NCBI RefSeq assembly: GCF_001429285.1
Contig: NZ_LMJJ01000043.1
Location: 288,184-352,183, forward strand
From: Ensifer sp. Root278
GTDB lineage: Bacteria; Pseudomonadota; Alphaproteobacteria; Rhizobiales; Rhizobiaceae
Reading direction: 5' to 3'
DNA: 64,000 bases
Position numbers and translations under genes: made by a program. Each line of letters begins with the position of its first letter. The first letter of the stretch is position 1. Under the pieces are notes generated by a model. That model ran no database searches and was not told where the DNA came from. It saw only the letters and a list, made by a program, of their open reading frames with translations. This document shows positions 36,972 to 45,332 of this stretch, piece by piece.

Positions 36972-37994
36972 CTAGCGCCAGCCGAGAGCGGGTGCGACGT
37001 GCTTCAGGATCGCCTCGATCACATGGGCGTTGTAGTCGACGCCGAGCTGGTTCGGAACGGTCAACAGCAGCGTGTCGGCTTCCGCTATCGCTTCGTCCTT
37101 GGCCAATTGCTCTATGAGAACATGCGGTTCGGCGGCGTAGCTGCGTCCGAAGATCGCCCGCGTCTTGTCGTCGATGAAACCGATCTTGTCCTCGTGCTGG
37201 TTTCCGCCGCCGAAGTAGACGCGGTCGCGATCATCCACTAGCGCGAAGATGCTGCGGCTGACCGAAACGCGCGGCTCGCGCGTGTGACCAGCCGCCTTCC
37301 ACGCTTCCCGGTAGGCGCGAATCTGGTCCGCCTGCTGGACATGGAACGGCAGGCCGGTCTCATCGTCCTTCAGCGTCGAGCTCTGCAGGTTCATGCCGAG
37401 TTTCGCAGCCCAGACAGCGGTGGCGTTTGAGCTGGCGCCCCACCAGATGCGCTCCCTAAGCCCTGCGGAGTGTGGTTCGACGCGCAGCAGGCCGGGAGGA
37501 TTGGGGAACATCGGCCGCGGGTTGGGCGCAGCGAAACCTTCGCCGCGCAGGACGTCGAGCAGAACCTCTGCATGCCGTCTTGCCATGTCGCTTTCGGTTT
37601 CGCCTTCGGCCGGCTGGTAGCCGAAGTGGCGCCAGCCGTCGATTACCTGTTCCGGCGAGCCGCGGCTGATGCCAAGCTGCAGGCGTCCGCCGGCGATGAG
37701 GTCGGCGGCACCCGCATCCTCGGCCATGTAGAGCGGGTTTTCGTAGCGCATGTCGATGACGGCGGTGCCGATCTCGATCCGGCTGGTCTTGGCGCCGACC
37801 GCCGCCAGCAGCGGGAACGGCGAGGCGAGTTGGCGGGCGAAGTGATGGACGCGGAAATAGGCGCCGTCAGCGCCCAGTTCCTCGGCCGCGACGGCGAGAT
37901 CGATCGACTGCAGCAATGCGTCGGCCGCGGATCGCGTCTGCGACTGGGGCGAAGGTGTCCAGTGTCCGAAGGAAAGAAAACCGATCTTCTTCAT
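36972..37994 (-). CDS. LLM-class flavin-dependent oxidoreductase
   Basis: A 340-residue luciferase-like protein: KKIGFLSFGHWTPSPQS, AEELGADGAYFRVHHFARQ, LQLGISRGSPEQVIDG. These enzymes bind FMN or F420; this branch (with the YFRVHHFA element) is common in rhizobia and unassigned. Only distantly like the NtaA-type enzyme at 30467. It stands alone, with 148 bases of non-coding DNA before the convergent region of the cyclase promoter. Confidence 0.9.
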   Translation of the reverse strand: MKKIGFLSFGHWTPSPQSQTRSAADALLQSIDLAVAAEELGADGAYFRVHHFARQLASPFPLLAAVGAKTSRIEIGTAVIDMRYENPLYMAEDAGAADLIAGGRLQLGISRGSPEQVIDGWRHFGYQPAEGETESDMARRHAEVLLDVLRGEGFAAPNPRPMFPNPPGLLRVEPHSAGLRERIWWGASSNATAVWAAKLGMNLQSSTLKDDETGLPFHVQQADQIRAYREAWKAAGHTREPRVSVSRSIFALVDDRDRVYFGGGNQHEDKIGFIDDKTRAIFGRSYAAEPHVLIEQLAKDEAIAEADTLLLTVPNQLGVDYNAHVIEAILKHVAPALGWR

Positions 37995-38150
37995 GCTCGT
38001 GCCGCCTGTCGAATGAAACCGACGGCTTCATCGCATGATTCCGGCTTTGGATACAGACGGCGTTCGGTGACTTCACCGTGAACGGCGACGCGCTCTGATG
38101 ATGTTGCGCCGCCGTCGTGGTCGGGAGTGGGGGCCCCTCATCCCAACCGT

Positions 38151-38169
38151 AAAAGAGCGGTCTTCCGCT
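38151..38169 (-). terminator. Short terminator after the cupredoxin gene
   Basis: On the minus strand AGCGG-AAGA-CCGCT (38156-38169) is followed by CTTTT. It begins directly after the cupredoxin TGA (38171-38173). The 5-bp stem is short, so efficiency is uncertain. Confidence 0.5.
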
Positions 38170-38170
38170 T

Positions 38171-38485
38171 TCACCGCACTTGCAGGCGCGCCTTCATGTT
38201 CGGGTGAAAGCGGCAGTAATAGTCGAAAGTGCCGGCCCTGGTGACGGTGAGCGTCGCCGTTTTTCCGGGTGGGATCACCACGTCGAAACCGTCCTTGGCC
38301 GTTGCCGTGTGCGCCATGACGTCCTTGTTCTGCCATTCGATCACGTCGCCGACGACAGCGCTGATCTCGGCGGGCGAAAAGACGAGCTTTTCGACCGTGA
38401 CCCGGATGGTTTCGGCCCGCACCGGCGGTCCGGCCAGAATCAGGACCAGACCGCAAAGAGCACCAAGGCTCAGTTTCGAGATCAC
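38171..38485 (-). CDS. Cupredoxin (amicyanin/pseudoazurin-like type 1 copper protein)
   Basis: A 104-residue exported blue-copper protein. A signal peptide (LGALCGLVLILAGPPVRAE) precedes a single cupredoxin domain with the type 1 ligands: His in VMAHTATA and the Cys-X2-His-X2-Met set in YYCRFHPNMKA. It would carry electrons or bind copper in the periplasm. Last gene of an ECF sigma / DUF4142 / cupredoxin operon: its start is 8 bases after the DUF4142 stop. Confidence 0.92.
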   Translation of the reverse strand: MISKLSLGALCGLVLILAGPPVRAETIRVTVEKLVFSPAEISAVVGDVIEWQNKDVMAHTATAKDGFDVVIPPGKTATLTVTRAGTFDYYCRFHPNMKARLQVR

Positions 38486-38493
38486 GGCGCAAC

Positions 38494-39015
38494 CTACTTC
38501 ATCATGGCAGCGACATGCTCGGCATGTTGCTGGTGGCCCTGAAACAGCTTGAGGCCGGTCTCCAGCAGATCCTTGAGTTCGGCGTTCTTCGCTGACGGGA
38601 TCAGCAGGGTTTCGAGCGCGCCGTTGACCTGCTTGTGGTAGGCAACCTCGTTGGCAACATAGGCCTTGTCGAAGTCGGTGCCGCTCAGTTTCGCCAGCTT
38701 TTCGCGCTCTTGCGTGGCGGCCTTCGTCAGCGCGCGGCTGGTGTCGTTGTCCTCGGGCTTCACGTTGAGCTTCTTGACGAGATCGAGGGCCTGTTTGTTC
38801 ACAGCCTCGTGGTCACGCAGCATGTCGTTGGCGAAGGCGATGACGTCCTTGTCCTTGGAAATCTTGAGAGCCTGCTTGGCCGCCTCGATGTCGATGACGC
38901 CGGCGGTGTAGGCAATATGGGCGATCTGGGGATCGGTGATCCCGCTGCCCGCCGCAAGGCTGGCGCCACTGATGAGGCAGGCGAGGGCGAGGGCGGAGGT
39001 CAGGCGGGCATACAT
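38494..39015 (-). CDS. DUF4142 exported protein (ferritin-like helical)
   Basis: A 173-residue protein with a signal peptide (LTSALALACLISGASLAAGSG) and a DUF4142 helical bundle (AGVIDIEAAKQALKISKDKDV, FANDMLRDHEAVNKQALDL, ending HQQHAEHVAAMMK). DUF4142 proteins are ferritin-like in fold, periplasmic, and of unknown activity; several are linked to oxidative or envelope stress. ATG 39015 follows AGAGGAG. It lies between the ECF sigma gene and the cupredoxin gene and has its own sigma-type promoter motif upstream (39069..39097). Confidence 0.9.
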   Translation of the reverse strand: MYARLTSALALACLISGASLAAGSGITDPQIAHIAYTAGVIDIEAAKQALKISKDKDVIAFANDMLRDHEAVNKQALDLVKKLNVKPEDNDTSRALTKAATQEREKLAKLSGTDFDKAYVANEVAYHKQVNGALETLLIPSAKNAELKDLLETGLKLFQGHQQHAEHVAAMMK

Positions 39016-39068
39016 CGGGAACTCCTCTCCGGCGGAGCGTTGCCGCCGGTCTCTGTGGATGACACCCA

Positions 39069-39097
39069 TTGGATGCGCGCCACGGACGAAGGTTCCC
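39069..39097 (-). promoter_or_regulatory. Candidate ECF sigma promoter for the DUF4142-cupredoxin genes
   Basis: On the minus strand GGGAAC (39097-39092) is followed after exactly 16 bases by CATCCAA (39075-39069). The same layout, GGGAAC-N16-CATCAAA, lies before the sigma gene itself. GGGAAC is a typical ECF -35 element. The motif starts 8 bases after the sigma stop and leaves a leader of about 47 bases before DUF4142. Confidence 0.65.
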
Positions 39098-39104
39098 GAA
39101 AATT

Positions 39105-39809
39105 TCACCCGACGAACCCGAGCCGGCTCATGACGGCCGCCGTCAGCCGTTCGCAGCGGCGACCGGCAAAGGGGAACGCATTCATCAGAACGGGTCCGAT
39201 CTTGCGGTCGATATGCTGGCGCAGGAGCTGGCGGGCGCGGTGCAGGCGGCTTCTGACCGTCTCCGGCTTGATGCCAAGCAGGGCGGCGGTTTCCTCGACG
39301 CTCATGGCTTCAATGACGCGCGCGGTGAAGATCAGGCGAAACGCTTCCGGCAAAGCGTCCGTCGCCTCTTCCACCAGGCGCAGAATCTGCCGTTGGGCAA
39401 GGGCTCGCTCCGGATCCTCCGAGCTTGCCGCATTGGGAAAAGGCACGATGTCGGCGCTCGCCTGCTCGGTTGCCAGCGGAACTTCTCGTCGGGTGGACGA
39501 CTTTCGCAGACGTCCGAGCGCCTCATTGAGCACCACGCGATGAAGCCAGGTGGCGAGGCTGGCGTCGCCGCGAAACGTTTCCAAGTGTTCGAAGGCGCGA
39601 AGATAGGCCTCCTGCACCACATCCTCGGCGACGCTGTCGTTGCGCACCACGGCGCGTGCGATGCGGAAGAGCCGCTGATTATACCGGCGCATGATGGTGC
39701 GGAACGCTTCGGGATCATTGGCGAGCGCACCCTGGGCGAGATCGTGGTCCGTCAAATGATCGGGGTCGAGCGCGAGCGGTGTTGTTTGCAAGAGAACATC
39801 CTTCATCAT
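39105..39809 (-). CDS. ECF RNA polymerase sigma factor
   Basis: A 234-residue group IV sigma factor. Region 2 is at about 30-100 (FRTIMRRYNQRLFRIARAVVRNDSVAEDVVQEAYLRAF region; DASLATWLHRVVLNEALGRL) and region 4 at about 145-200 (LPEAFRLIFTARVIEAMSVEETAALLGIKPETVRSRLHRARQ region). A C-terminal tail of about 30 residues (IGPVLMNAFPFAGRRCERL) follows region 4. Two ATGs (39809, 39806) sit after GGAGG. No anti-sigma gene is adjacent; the next genes are DUF4142 and cupredoxin, under the same promoter motif. Confidence 0.93.
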   Translation of the reverse strand: MMKDVLLQTTPLALDPDHLTDHDLAQGALANDPEAFRTIMRRYNQRLFRIARAVVRNDSVAEDVVQEAYLRAFEHLETFRGDASLATWLHRVVLNEALGRLRKSSTRREVPLATEQASADIVPFPNAASSEDPERALAQRQILRLVEEATDALPEAFRLIFTARVIEAMSVEETAALLGIKPETVRSRLHRARQLLRQHIDRKIGPVLMNAFPFAGRRCERLTAAVMSRLGFVG

Positions 39810-39826
39810 CCACCTCCAAACCACCG

Positions 39827-39855
39827 TTTGATGCGGATCCGGCAAAATCGTTCCC
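39827..39855 (-). promoter_or_regulatory. Candidate autoregulated promoter of the ECF sigma gene
   Basis: On the minus strand GGGAAC (39855-39850), 16 bases, then CATCAAA (39833-39827), about 18 bases before the sigma start. It matches the motif before DUF4142 in both boxes and in spacer length, while the spacer sequences differ. This supports recognition by the same sigma factor. Confidence 0.65.
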
Positions 39856-40051
39856 GATCGGTTGAAGGAAAGAATACCCGCTGCTGAGGGGGACGGATAT
39901 TGAAAACGAGCGCCCGCTGTTTTCGGCACCTGCCGCGCGTAGTTTCGCCGGGTGAGGGCGAAGAATTCGGGCACTTTTGCCAGCGAAAGTTGGGGGCAAA
40001 GCCGCGCTTCGCGCGGAGGTACGCGTCGACGATATTTTTTTTATTGGCAAG

Positions 40052-40077
40052 GGAACTGTGGTTCCCGCTGGCGAGTT
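40052..40077 (+). promoter_or_regulatory. Candidate EcfG/RpoE2-type general stress promoter
   Basis: GGAAC (40052-40056), 19 bases, then TT (40076-40077), which fits the GGAAC-N18/19-TT pattern of Sinorhizobium RpoE2 promoters. The -35 box is inside a perfect inverted repeat GGGAAC-TGTG-GTTCCC (40051-40066). It lies 70 bases before the hypothetical gene at 40147. The CATC -10 element of the neighbouring ECF motif is absent, so a different sigma factor is likely. Confidence 0.45.
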
Positions 40078-40146
40078 GGTGAAGCGGCGACCTGCGTGTG
40101 GAGGGGCGCACACCGAGGTCGCATCTTCGGACCAGGAGAGACGACT

Positions 40147-40557
40147 ATGAAGCATCAATCGATTGAACAATTGCAAGCGCTCGCCGAAATCCGTCCCGCT
40201 CCCGTCATGACGAGAACGGAACGGCTCCAACGTTGGGCCGAACTCTTGGAAAGCAATCCCGATCGCCGGCTGGGCACGCTTTCCGGTACCGAACGTGCGA
40301 CCGCTGCCGTTCGGCAAGCCATGCAGGTCAACGGTTCCCCCATGACCGTCGCATTCGAGGATCCGCAATTGCGGCTCGTGGGCCTTGCCGATGACAGCTA
40401 CGGCGAAGCAAAACGGTTCTTTGAAATATCGGACCACCAACTGCACGACATCGTCTGCGATTGCAATTTCGGCAGCTCGGTACGTGCTGCCTATGCCGCC
40501 CGGCGGGTTCGCTCGGCCATCGGCCTCTGGCCGCGACTGAAGGCGCTCTTTAGCTGA
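40147..40557 (+). CDS. Conserved hypothetical protein, 136 aa
   Basis: A soluble 136-residue protein (MKHQSIEQLQALAEIRPAPVM...; central RWAELLESNPDRRLGTLSG; two cysteines in HDIVCDCNFGSS). CAGGAGAG precedes the ATG. No signal peptide or membrane segment. I recognise no function; similar short proteins are found in rhizobia as stress-related unknowns. It is divergent from the ECF sigma gene across 337 bases and has a plausible general-stress promoter. Confidence 0.72.
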   Translation: MKHQSIEQLQALAEIRPAPVMTRTERLQRWAELLESNPDRRLGTLSGTERATAAVRQAMQVNGSPMTVAFEDPQLRLVGLADDSYGEAKRFFEISDHQLHDIVCDCNFGSSVRAAYAARRVRSAIGLWPRLKALFS

Positions 40558-40791
40558 GCTAGATCGGCCTCACCCCAGGGAAGCCAGGGCGCCAGCCGGA
40601 AGCTTCCCTCACCTCCCGTCTTTAATGCCGGCGACAGGACATGATCGTCGGAGGGGGTCGGTTGCGGTGAAATCGGGCAGCCAGTTATGGCGACCTTCGA
40701 CCACCGGATTTGGCGCGAAACCGATCGAGTTGTCGATTGAATATGACAAAATGCTACCATAAGCTGTCCCTGTCCAATGACGGGGGCGCTC

Positions 40792-42264
40792 ATGCGATAT
40801 CTTGATGATGACGTCGTAAATCTCCGCCGTGCCGATGGCAGTCAAGGGCAGTATTACTGGGGCGACCGCTGCAACGTGCTCTCGACCGAAGGCAGTCGTA
40901 TGCGTGTCGAAATCCTCGGCGCACGCGGAAAAATCGACGAAGGCTTCATCCGGGCCGAGACCAGGCTGCGCGACACGGGCTTGCTGCGGCTGTCGATGGT
41001 GGACGTGCAACAGGGCGATGGTCTCATTCTGGAGACCCCTGAAGGCAAGGTGATTTTCATCGATGGCGGTGACAACCAGCTCTTTGCCCGTCACGCCAAC
41101 GCCCGCTTCCCGAATACGAGCGACACCGATCCACTGGTGGTCGATCTGATCCTGATCACCCATGGGGATGCCGACCATTTCGAGGGGTTGGTGGAACTGC
41201 GTAAGTCGGAGGCCGACAGCCGCCCGAGCAAGCGGATCTTCATCGCGCCGAGGCGGGTTTATCACAACGGTATCGTCAAACGGCCGAGCGAAGACGGCAA
41301 TCAGAAACGGCGCAAGGATACTGAGCTGCTCGGGCAGACCGTAGCGGTGGACGAGCGTGTATTCATCGTCGGCCTCGTCGACGACCAGGCGGCCGTGCCG
41401 CGCGAAGAGAGGAATCGTCCCTTCAACAAATGGGTCGACACGCTTGCCGCCTGGGAGGGGCGGGTTCAGACGGTTACCGGCAACGGCATCGAGCGTCGAC
41501 GGATCGACCACCTTTCCGCCGGCGCCTTCGACTTTCTTCAGGATGAGTCGATCGCCGTCGATATTCTCGGGCCAATCGTCGAGACTGTCGGCGGCCAGCC
41601 TGCGTTGCGCTTTCTGCGGTCGCCGCCCGACGACGCCAACTTGATGCTCGGCACTGTGGCGGCGAGCGGCCAGGGCGCCTATTCTGCGTCGCACACGATC
41701 AACGGCCACTCCATCAATTTTCGGCTGCGGTTCGGCAATGTGCGGTTCATGTTCACCGGGGACATGAACCAGGAAGCAAGCCAGCGCTTGCGCGAGGCCT
41801 TGCCGTCGGCCGCCCTGCGATCGGAAATCCTCAAGGCGCCTCATCATGGCTCTGCCGATTTCGACATGGAATTTCTCAAGGAAATCGGCGCCGTCGTTTC
41901 GCTGATTTCATCGGGAGATGAGAGTGAAGCCAAGGAATACATCCACCCTCGCGCAACGCTGATGGCGGCGCTTGGGAAAGCTGCGCGCACCACGCCGGCG
42001 ATCATTTTCTGCACGGAGCTGGCCGCATTCTTCAAAACGCTGGTTTACGTGCAGGATCCGACTGACGCCAGCAAGAAAGTCTTCGCGTTCGAGCGCACGA
42101 ATTTCGGGATTTCGCATGTGCGGACCGACGGCGAGCGGGTTCTCGCCTTTACCCATTCCGGCAAGAGGTTCATGAACGAGGCCTATCGCTTCAACGTATC
42201 GCCCACGGGCGATGTCGTTTTCGAAAAGAGCGTGGTCAAACGATCGGCGCCTGCAGCGCCGTAG
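40792..42264 (+). CDS. ComEC-like metallo-beta-lactamase-fold hydrolase, standalone
   Basis: About 490 residues from ATG 40792 (GGGGG upstream); ATG 40777 adds five residues. After an N-terminal part of about 60 residues that looks like a small beta-rich domain comes an MBL fold: metal motif THGDADH (His124, Asp126, Asp128, His129), FMFTGDMNQEASQRL and the ComEC-type KAPHHGS. Unlike ComEC there are no membrane helices and no signal peptide. It could be a nuclease or phosphodiesterase. Standalone ComEC-like MBL proteins also occur in defence and conflict loci, but no such partners are visible here. Confidence 0.85.
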   Translation: MRYLDDDVVNLRRADGSQGQYYWGDRCNVLSTEGSRMRVEILGARGKIDEGFIRAETRLRDTGLLRLSMVDVQQGDGLILETPEGKVIFIDGGDNQLFARHANARFPNTSDTDPLVVDLILITHGDADHFEGLVELRKSEADSRPSKRIFIAPRRVYHNGIVKRPSEDGNQKRRKDTELLGQTVAVDERVFIVGLVDDQAAVPREERNRPFNKWVDTLAAWEGRVQTVTGNGIERRRIDHLSAGAFDFLQDESIAVDILGPIVETVGGQPALRFLRSPPDDANLMLGTVAASGQGAYSASHTINGHSINFRLRFGNVRFMFTGDMNQEASQRLREALPSAALRSEILKAPHHGSADFDMEFLKEIGAVVSLISSGDESEAKEYIHPRATLMAALGKAARTTPAIIFCTELAAFFKTLVYVQDPTDASKKVFAFERTNFGISHVRTDGERVLAFTHSGKRFMNEAYRFNVSPTGDVVFEKSVVKRSAPAAP

Positions 42265-42382
42265 GAGCGATCGTGTGCCTCTTCGCAAGGTGCGCTCGGA
42301 GTGGGTGACTCACGTCAGGTGCGACCCGGCGCGCAACGGACTATGTTATGATGCCTGCGCATCCGCTTTGATGGAGGTATCC

Positions 42383-43150
42383 ATGAGCGTGACCTTTCCG
42401 AACGAAAGCCCCAGCTACCGCGATGCGCGCAACAGGTTGTTGCAACGGGAGGCAGCACTCAGGCGCGAAATGGAAAGCGTCGCCGCGGAAATCCGTGCAC
42501 TCCCGCCGGGCGGGCATGTCCTTGAGGATTATGAATTCGACCATATTGATGAGACGGGCTCTGCGGCCAAGGTTCGGCTCTCCGAGCTGTTTCGACCGGG
42601 CACCAACACCCTGATCCTCTATCACTACATGTTTCCGCGCCATCGCTCCGATAGGCGCGCCGGACCGCGGAGCGGCCCGATCGCAGGTTGTGCTCTGGAG
42701 GATGGGCCGTGCCCCTCCTGTACCGCCCTGCTCGACAATTGGGAGGGCGCTGTGCGGCATGTCGAAGGCTTCGGCGTCAACATCGCCGCCGTCGCGAAGG
42801 CGCCGATCGAAAGGGTTTCCGCCTTCGCTGCCGACCGCGGCTGGCGGGATTTGAAGCTGCTTTCGGCCGCCAACAACAGCTTCAAGCGCGACTATCACGG
42901 TGAGAGCGAGGATGGGCAGCAGGTGCCGATCCTGACCATATTCCACAAGGATGACGACGGGCTGATCAGTCTGAGTTGGGCTTCCGAACTGTTGTTCGAG
43001 CCAGCCGATCCCGGGCAGGATCCGCGGCATCTCGGCACTGTCGAACCGATGTGGACCCTGCTCGACCTGACACCAGGCGGTCGGCCCGACGTCAACGAAC
43101 AATTCGATGCCGAAACCTATCGGGCGGAGATGGACGAACGGCAAACCTAG
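42383..43150 (+). CDS. DUF899 (thioredoxin-like fold) family protein
   Basis: A 255-residue DUF899 protein: YRDARNRLLQREAALRREMESVAAEIRALPPGG, then the thioredoxin-like core LSELFRPGTNTLILYHYMF and DGPCPSCTALLDNW with a CPSC pair in the redox-motif position. DUF899 proteins are predicted dithiol-disulfide proteins of unknown substrate. ATG 42383 follows GGAGG. 118 bases after the MBL gene; no proven operon. Confidence 0.85.
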   Translation: MSVTFPNESPSYRDARNRLLQREAALRREMESVAAEIRALPPGGHVLEDYEFDHIDETGSAAKVRLSELFRPGTNTLILYHYMFPRHRSDRRAGPRSGPIAGCALEDGPCPSCTALLDNWEGAVRHVEGFGVNIAAVAKAPIERVSAFAADRGWRDLKLLSAANNSFKRDYHGESEDGQQVPILTIFHKDDDGLISLSWASELLFEPADPGQDPRHLGTVEPMWTLLDLTPGGRPDVNEQFDAETYRAEMDERQT

Positions 43151-43258
43151 CCCGAGGGAGTATATCGCTGCCTTCCCGACTTGCAGCATCATCCATTCAA
43201 CGCCGGTGTCGCGCGGCTCGCCGGGGGTGGAGGGATGCAGTCGCGGGAGGAGAATTTC

Positions 43259-44962
43259 ATGACATTGGCAGCAGTAACCCGGGCGCTGAGCGCGACCTCG
43301 GTCCTGGCGATCATGGTTTGCGCAGCGCAGCCGGTTTGGGCGGCGCCGGATCTGATCGTGCTGAACGGCGACGTGCGCACGGTCGATCAGAGTACGCCCA
43401 ACGCTCAGGCCTTCGCGGTCGAGAACGGCAAGTTCACTGCGATCGGCAGCAATGACGAGATCAAGGGGCTGGCCGACGCCGAAACAAAGGTGATTGACGC
43501 CGGCGGCAAGACCGTCACCCCGGGCTTCATCGACGGCCATACGCATCTCACGTCCGGCATGGACATGGTGACCGGTGTCGATCTCTCCTACATTCCGGAC
43601 AAGAAGACCTGGCTCGAAAAGATCAAGGAAGCCGATGCGCGCCTGCCCAAGGGCGTCTGGCTGATGGGCGGCGGTTGGGATTACACGCTCGGCGAAGGCA
43701 AGCTACCGACCAAGGAGGATCTCGATGCCGTGGTGCCGGATCGCGTCGTCATCCTGCGCGACATCGATTTCCATTCCTACTGGGTCAATTCCAAGGCGCT
43801 CGAAGTGGGCGGCGTGACCGCGACGTCCAAGGTCGAGGAGGGCGGCGAAGTCGTGCTCAACGACAAGGGCGAGCCGAGCGGCATTCTGCTCGAGAGCGCT
43901 GGCGACCTCGTCGAGAAACATCGGCCGGCGGTCGCCGATGCGGAACGGCGCGGGGCCCTGCTGCAGACGATGAAATTTGCCAACAGCCTCGGCATCACCG
44001 GCGTCAACGACATGTCCGATCTCGCCGCCGTGCACGACTATGCCGCGATCCTCGCCGAAAAGAAGATGCCGCTTCGCGTCTGGTACGGCTTCTTCGAGGG
44101 TGACCCGAAGAAGATCGCCGCCGCCGTGAAGGATCGCGACGAGGTCGACAAGGTCGCCGCGGATTCCGGCGAGCAGGAGAAGAAGGGGCCGATGCTCAAG
44201 CTCGGTTACACCAAGTCGGTGATCGACGGCGTGCTCTCGACGCGTACCGCCTACATGCATGAGGACTATTCCGACCAGCACGGCTGGAAGGGCAAGCCGT
44301 TCGAAACCAAGGAGCAGCTTGCAGCCGCGATCAAGGCCTCCAACGAAAACGGCTTCCCGACGGCGGTGCATGCGATCGGCGACGGTGGCGTCAGCCTCGT
44401 GCTCGATGCCTTTGCCGAAGCCTCCGTGCCGCGACCGCAGCCGAACCGCATCGAACATATCGAGGTCGTCGAGACCAAGGACATCCAGCGCTTCAAGGAG
44501 CTGGGCGTCGTTGCCTCGATGCAGCCGAACCATGCGACCGGCACGATCGGCAAATACATCACCGAGCGCATCGGTACCGAACGCGAGCCGCGGGCCTATG
44601 TCTGGCATTCGATGCTCGACGCCGGTGTGCCGCTGGTGTTCGGCTCGGACTGGCCGACCTCGCCCTTGAGCCCTCTGACCCAGATCAACGACGCCGTCTT
44701 CCGCGAGAGCCCGTTCGGGCTCGGTGATGGTCCGTGGCACCCGGAACAGGCTGTCAGCTTCGACCAGGCGCTGCACGGCCTCACGCAAGCCGGTGCCGAC
44801 ATGACGCCCTGGGGCGCTCAGATCGGCTCGATCAGTGTCGGCAAATGGGCGGATTTCGTGGTGATCGACGGCACGCTACCGGATCCGCTCGATCGTTCCA
44901 TCCGGGAGCGCAAGGTTGAGGCGACCTATCTCGCCGGAAGCGAGGTCTATCGCCAGCCGTAA
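43259..44962 (+). CDS. Amidohydrolase (YtcJ-like), exported
   Basis: A 567-residue metal-dependent hydrolase of the YtcJ/amidohydrolase-3 group. Metal-binding HxH is at His94/His96 in GFIDGHTHL; later parts include MGGGWDYTLGEGKLP, AVHAIGDGGVSLVLDAFAEA and VFGSDWPTSPLSPL. A signal peptide (LSATSVLAIMVCAAQPVWAAP) indicates the periplasm. ATG 43259 has GGAGGAG upstream. Substrate is unknown; a hairpin at 45045 follows. Confidence 0.9.
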   Translation: MTLAAVTRALSATSVLAIMVCAAQPVWAAPDLIVLNGDVRTVDQSTPNAQAFAVENGKFTAIGSNDEIKGLADAETKVIDAGGKTVTPGFIDGHTHLTSGMDMVTGVDLSYIPDKKTWLEKIKEADARLPKGVWLMGGGWDYTLGEGKLPTKEDLDAVVPDRVVILRDIDFHSYWVNSKALEVGGVTATSKVEEGGEVVLNDKGEPSGILLESAGDLVEKHRPAVADAERRGALLQTMKFANSLGITGVNDMSDLAAVHDYAAILAEKKMPLRVWYGFFEGDPKKIAAAVKDRDEVDKVAADSGEQEKKGPMLKLGYTKSVIDGVLSTRTAYMHEDYSDQHGWKGKPFETKEQLAAAIKASNENGFPTAVHAIGDGGVSLVLDAFAEASVPRPQPNRIEHIEVVETKDIQRFKELGVVASMQPNHATGTIGKYITERIGTEREPRAYVWHSMLDAGVPLVFGSDWPTSPLSPLTQINDAVFRESPFGLGDGPWHPEQAVSFDQALHGLTQAGADMTPWGAQIGSISVGKWADFVVIDGTLPDPLDRSIRERKVEATYLAGSEVYRQP

Positions 44963-45044
44963 GTCTCGAGCGGAGGAACCCATTGCCATTGTCGATCGCC
45001 TACGGGAAGCGACAACTGCCTGTCTTCCGGTAATCTAGATCACT

Positions 45045-45075
45045 ATCGGCCGGTGCCTGTGGCGCCGGCCGATTT
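45045..45075 (+). terminator. Hairpin, probable terminator of the amidohydrolase gene
   Basis: Perfect 9-bp arms ATCGGCCGG (45045-45053) and CCGGCCGAT (45065-45073) with an 11-base loop, followed only by a short TTT. Strong GC stem but weak T-run, 83 bases after the gene. Confidence 0.5.
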
Positions 45076-45332
45076 GGCATGAACGGTGCCGGTCCATGCC
45101 GTGTTTTGAGGGAGCCTGCCCTTCCTTCCGGCCACGCCGCCTCCCTTTTCTGATCCGATTACCGGCTCCCACGAAAACGAGTTTTCGGGGCCTTTCGGTG
45201 TCGATTACGGATCTTTTCACGCAGTCGCGTGCTTATGGCGTGTTGCTCCATAATATTGATTTTAAATCATAAATCGTCTCTTGTTTCGCTTCGCAACCAA
45301 AATTCAGCACTCGCAAATATAATTCCTATTGC

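Noticed and set aside
40792-43150. Defence-island reading of the MBL and DUF899 genes
   Set aside because: No nuclease, toxin, kinase, reverse transcriptase or recombinase partner is adjacent, and DUF899 is a redox-fold protein found widely outside defence loci.
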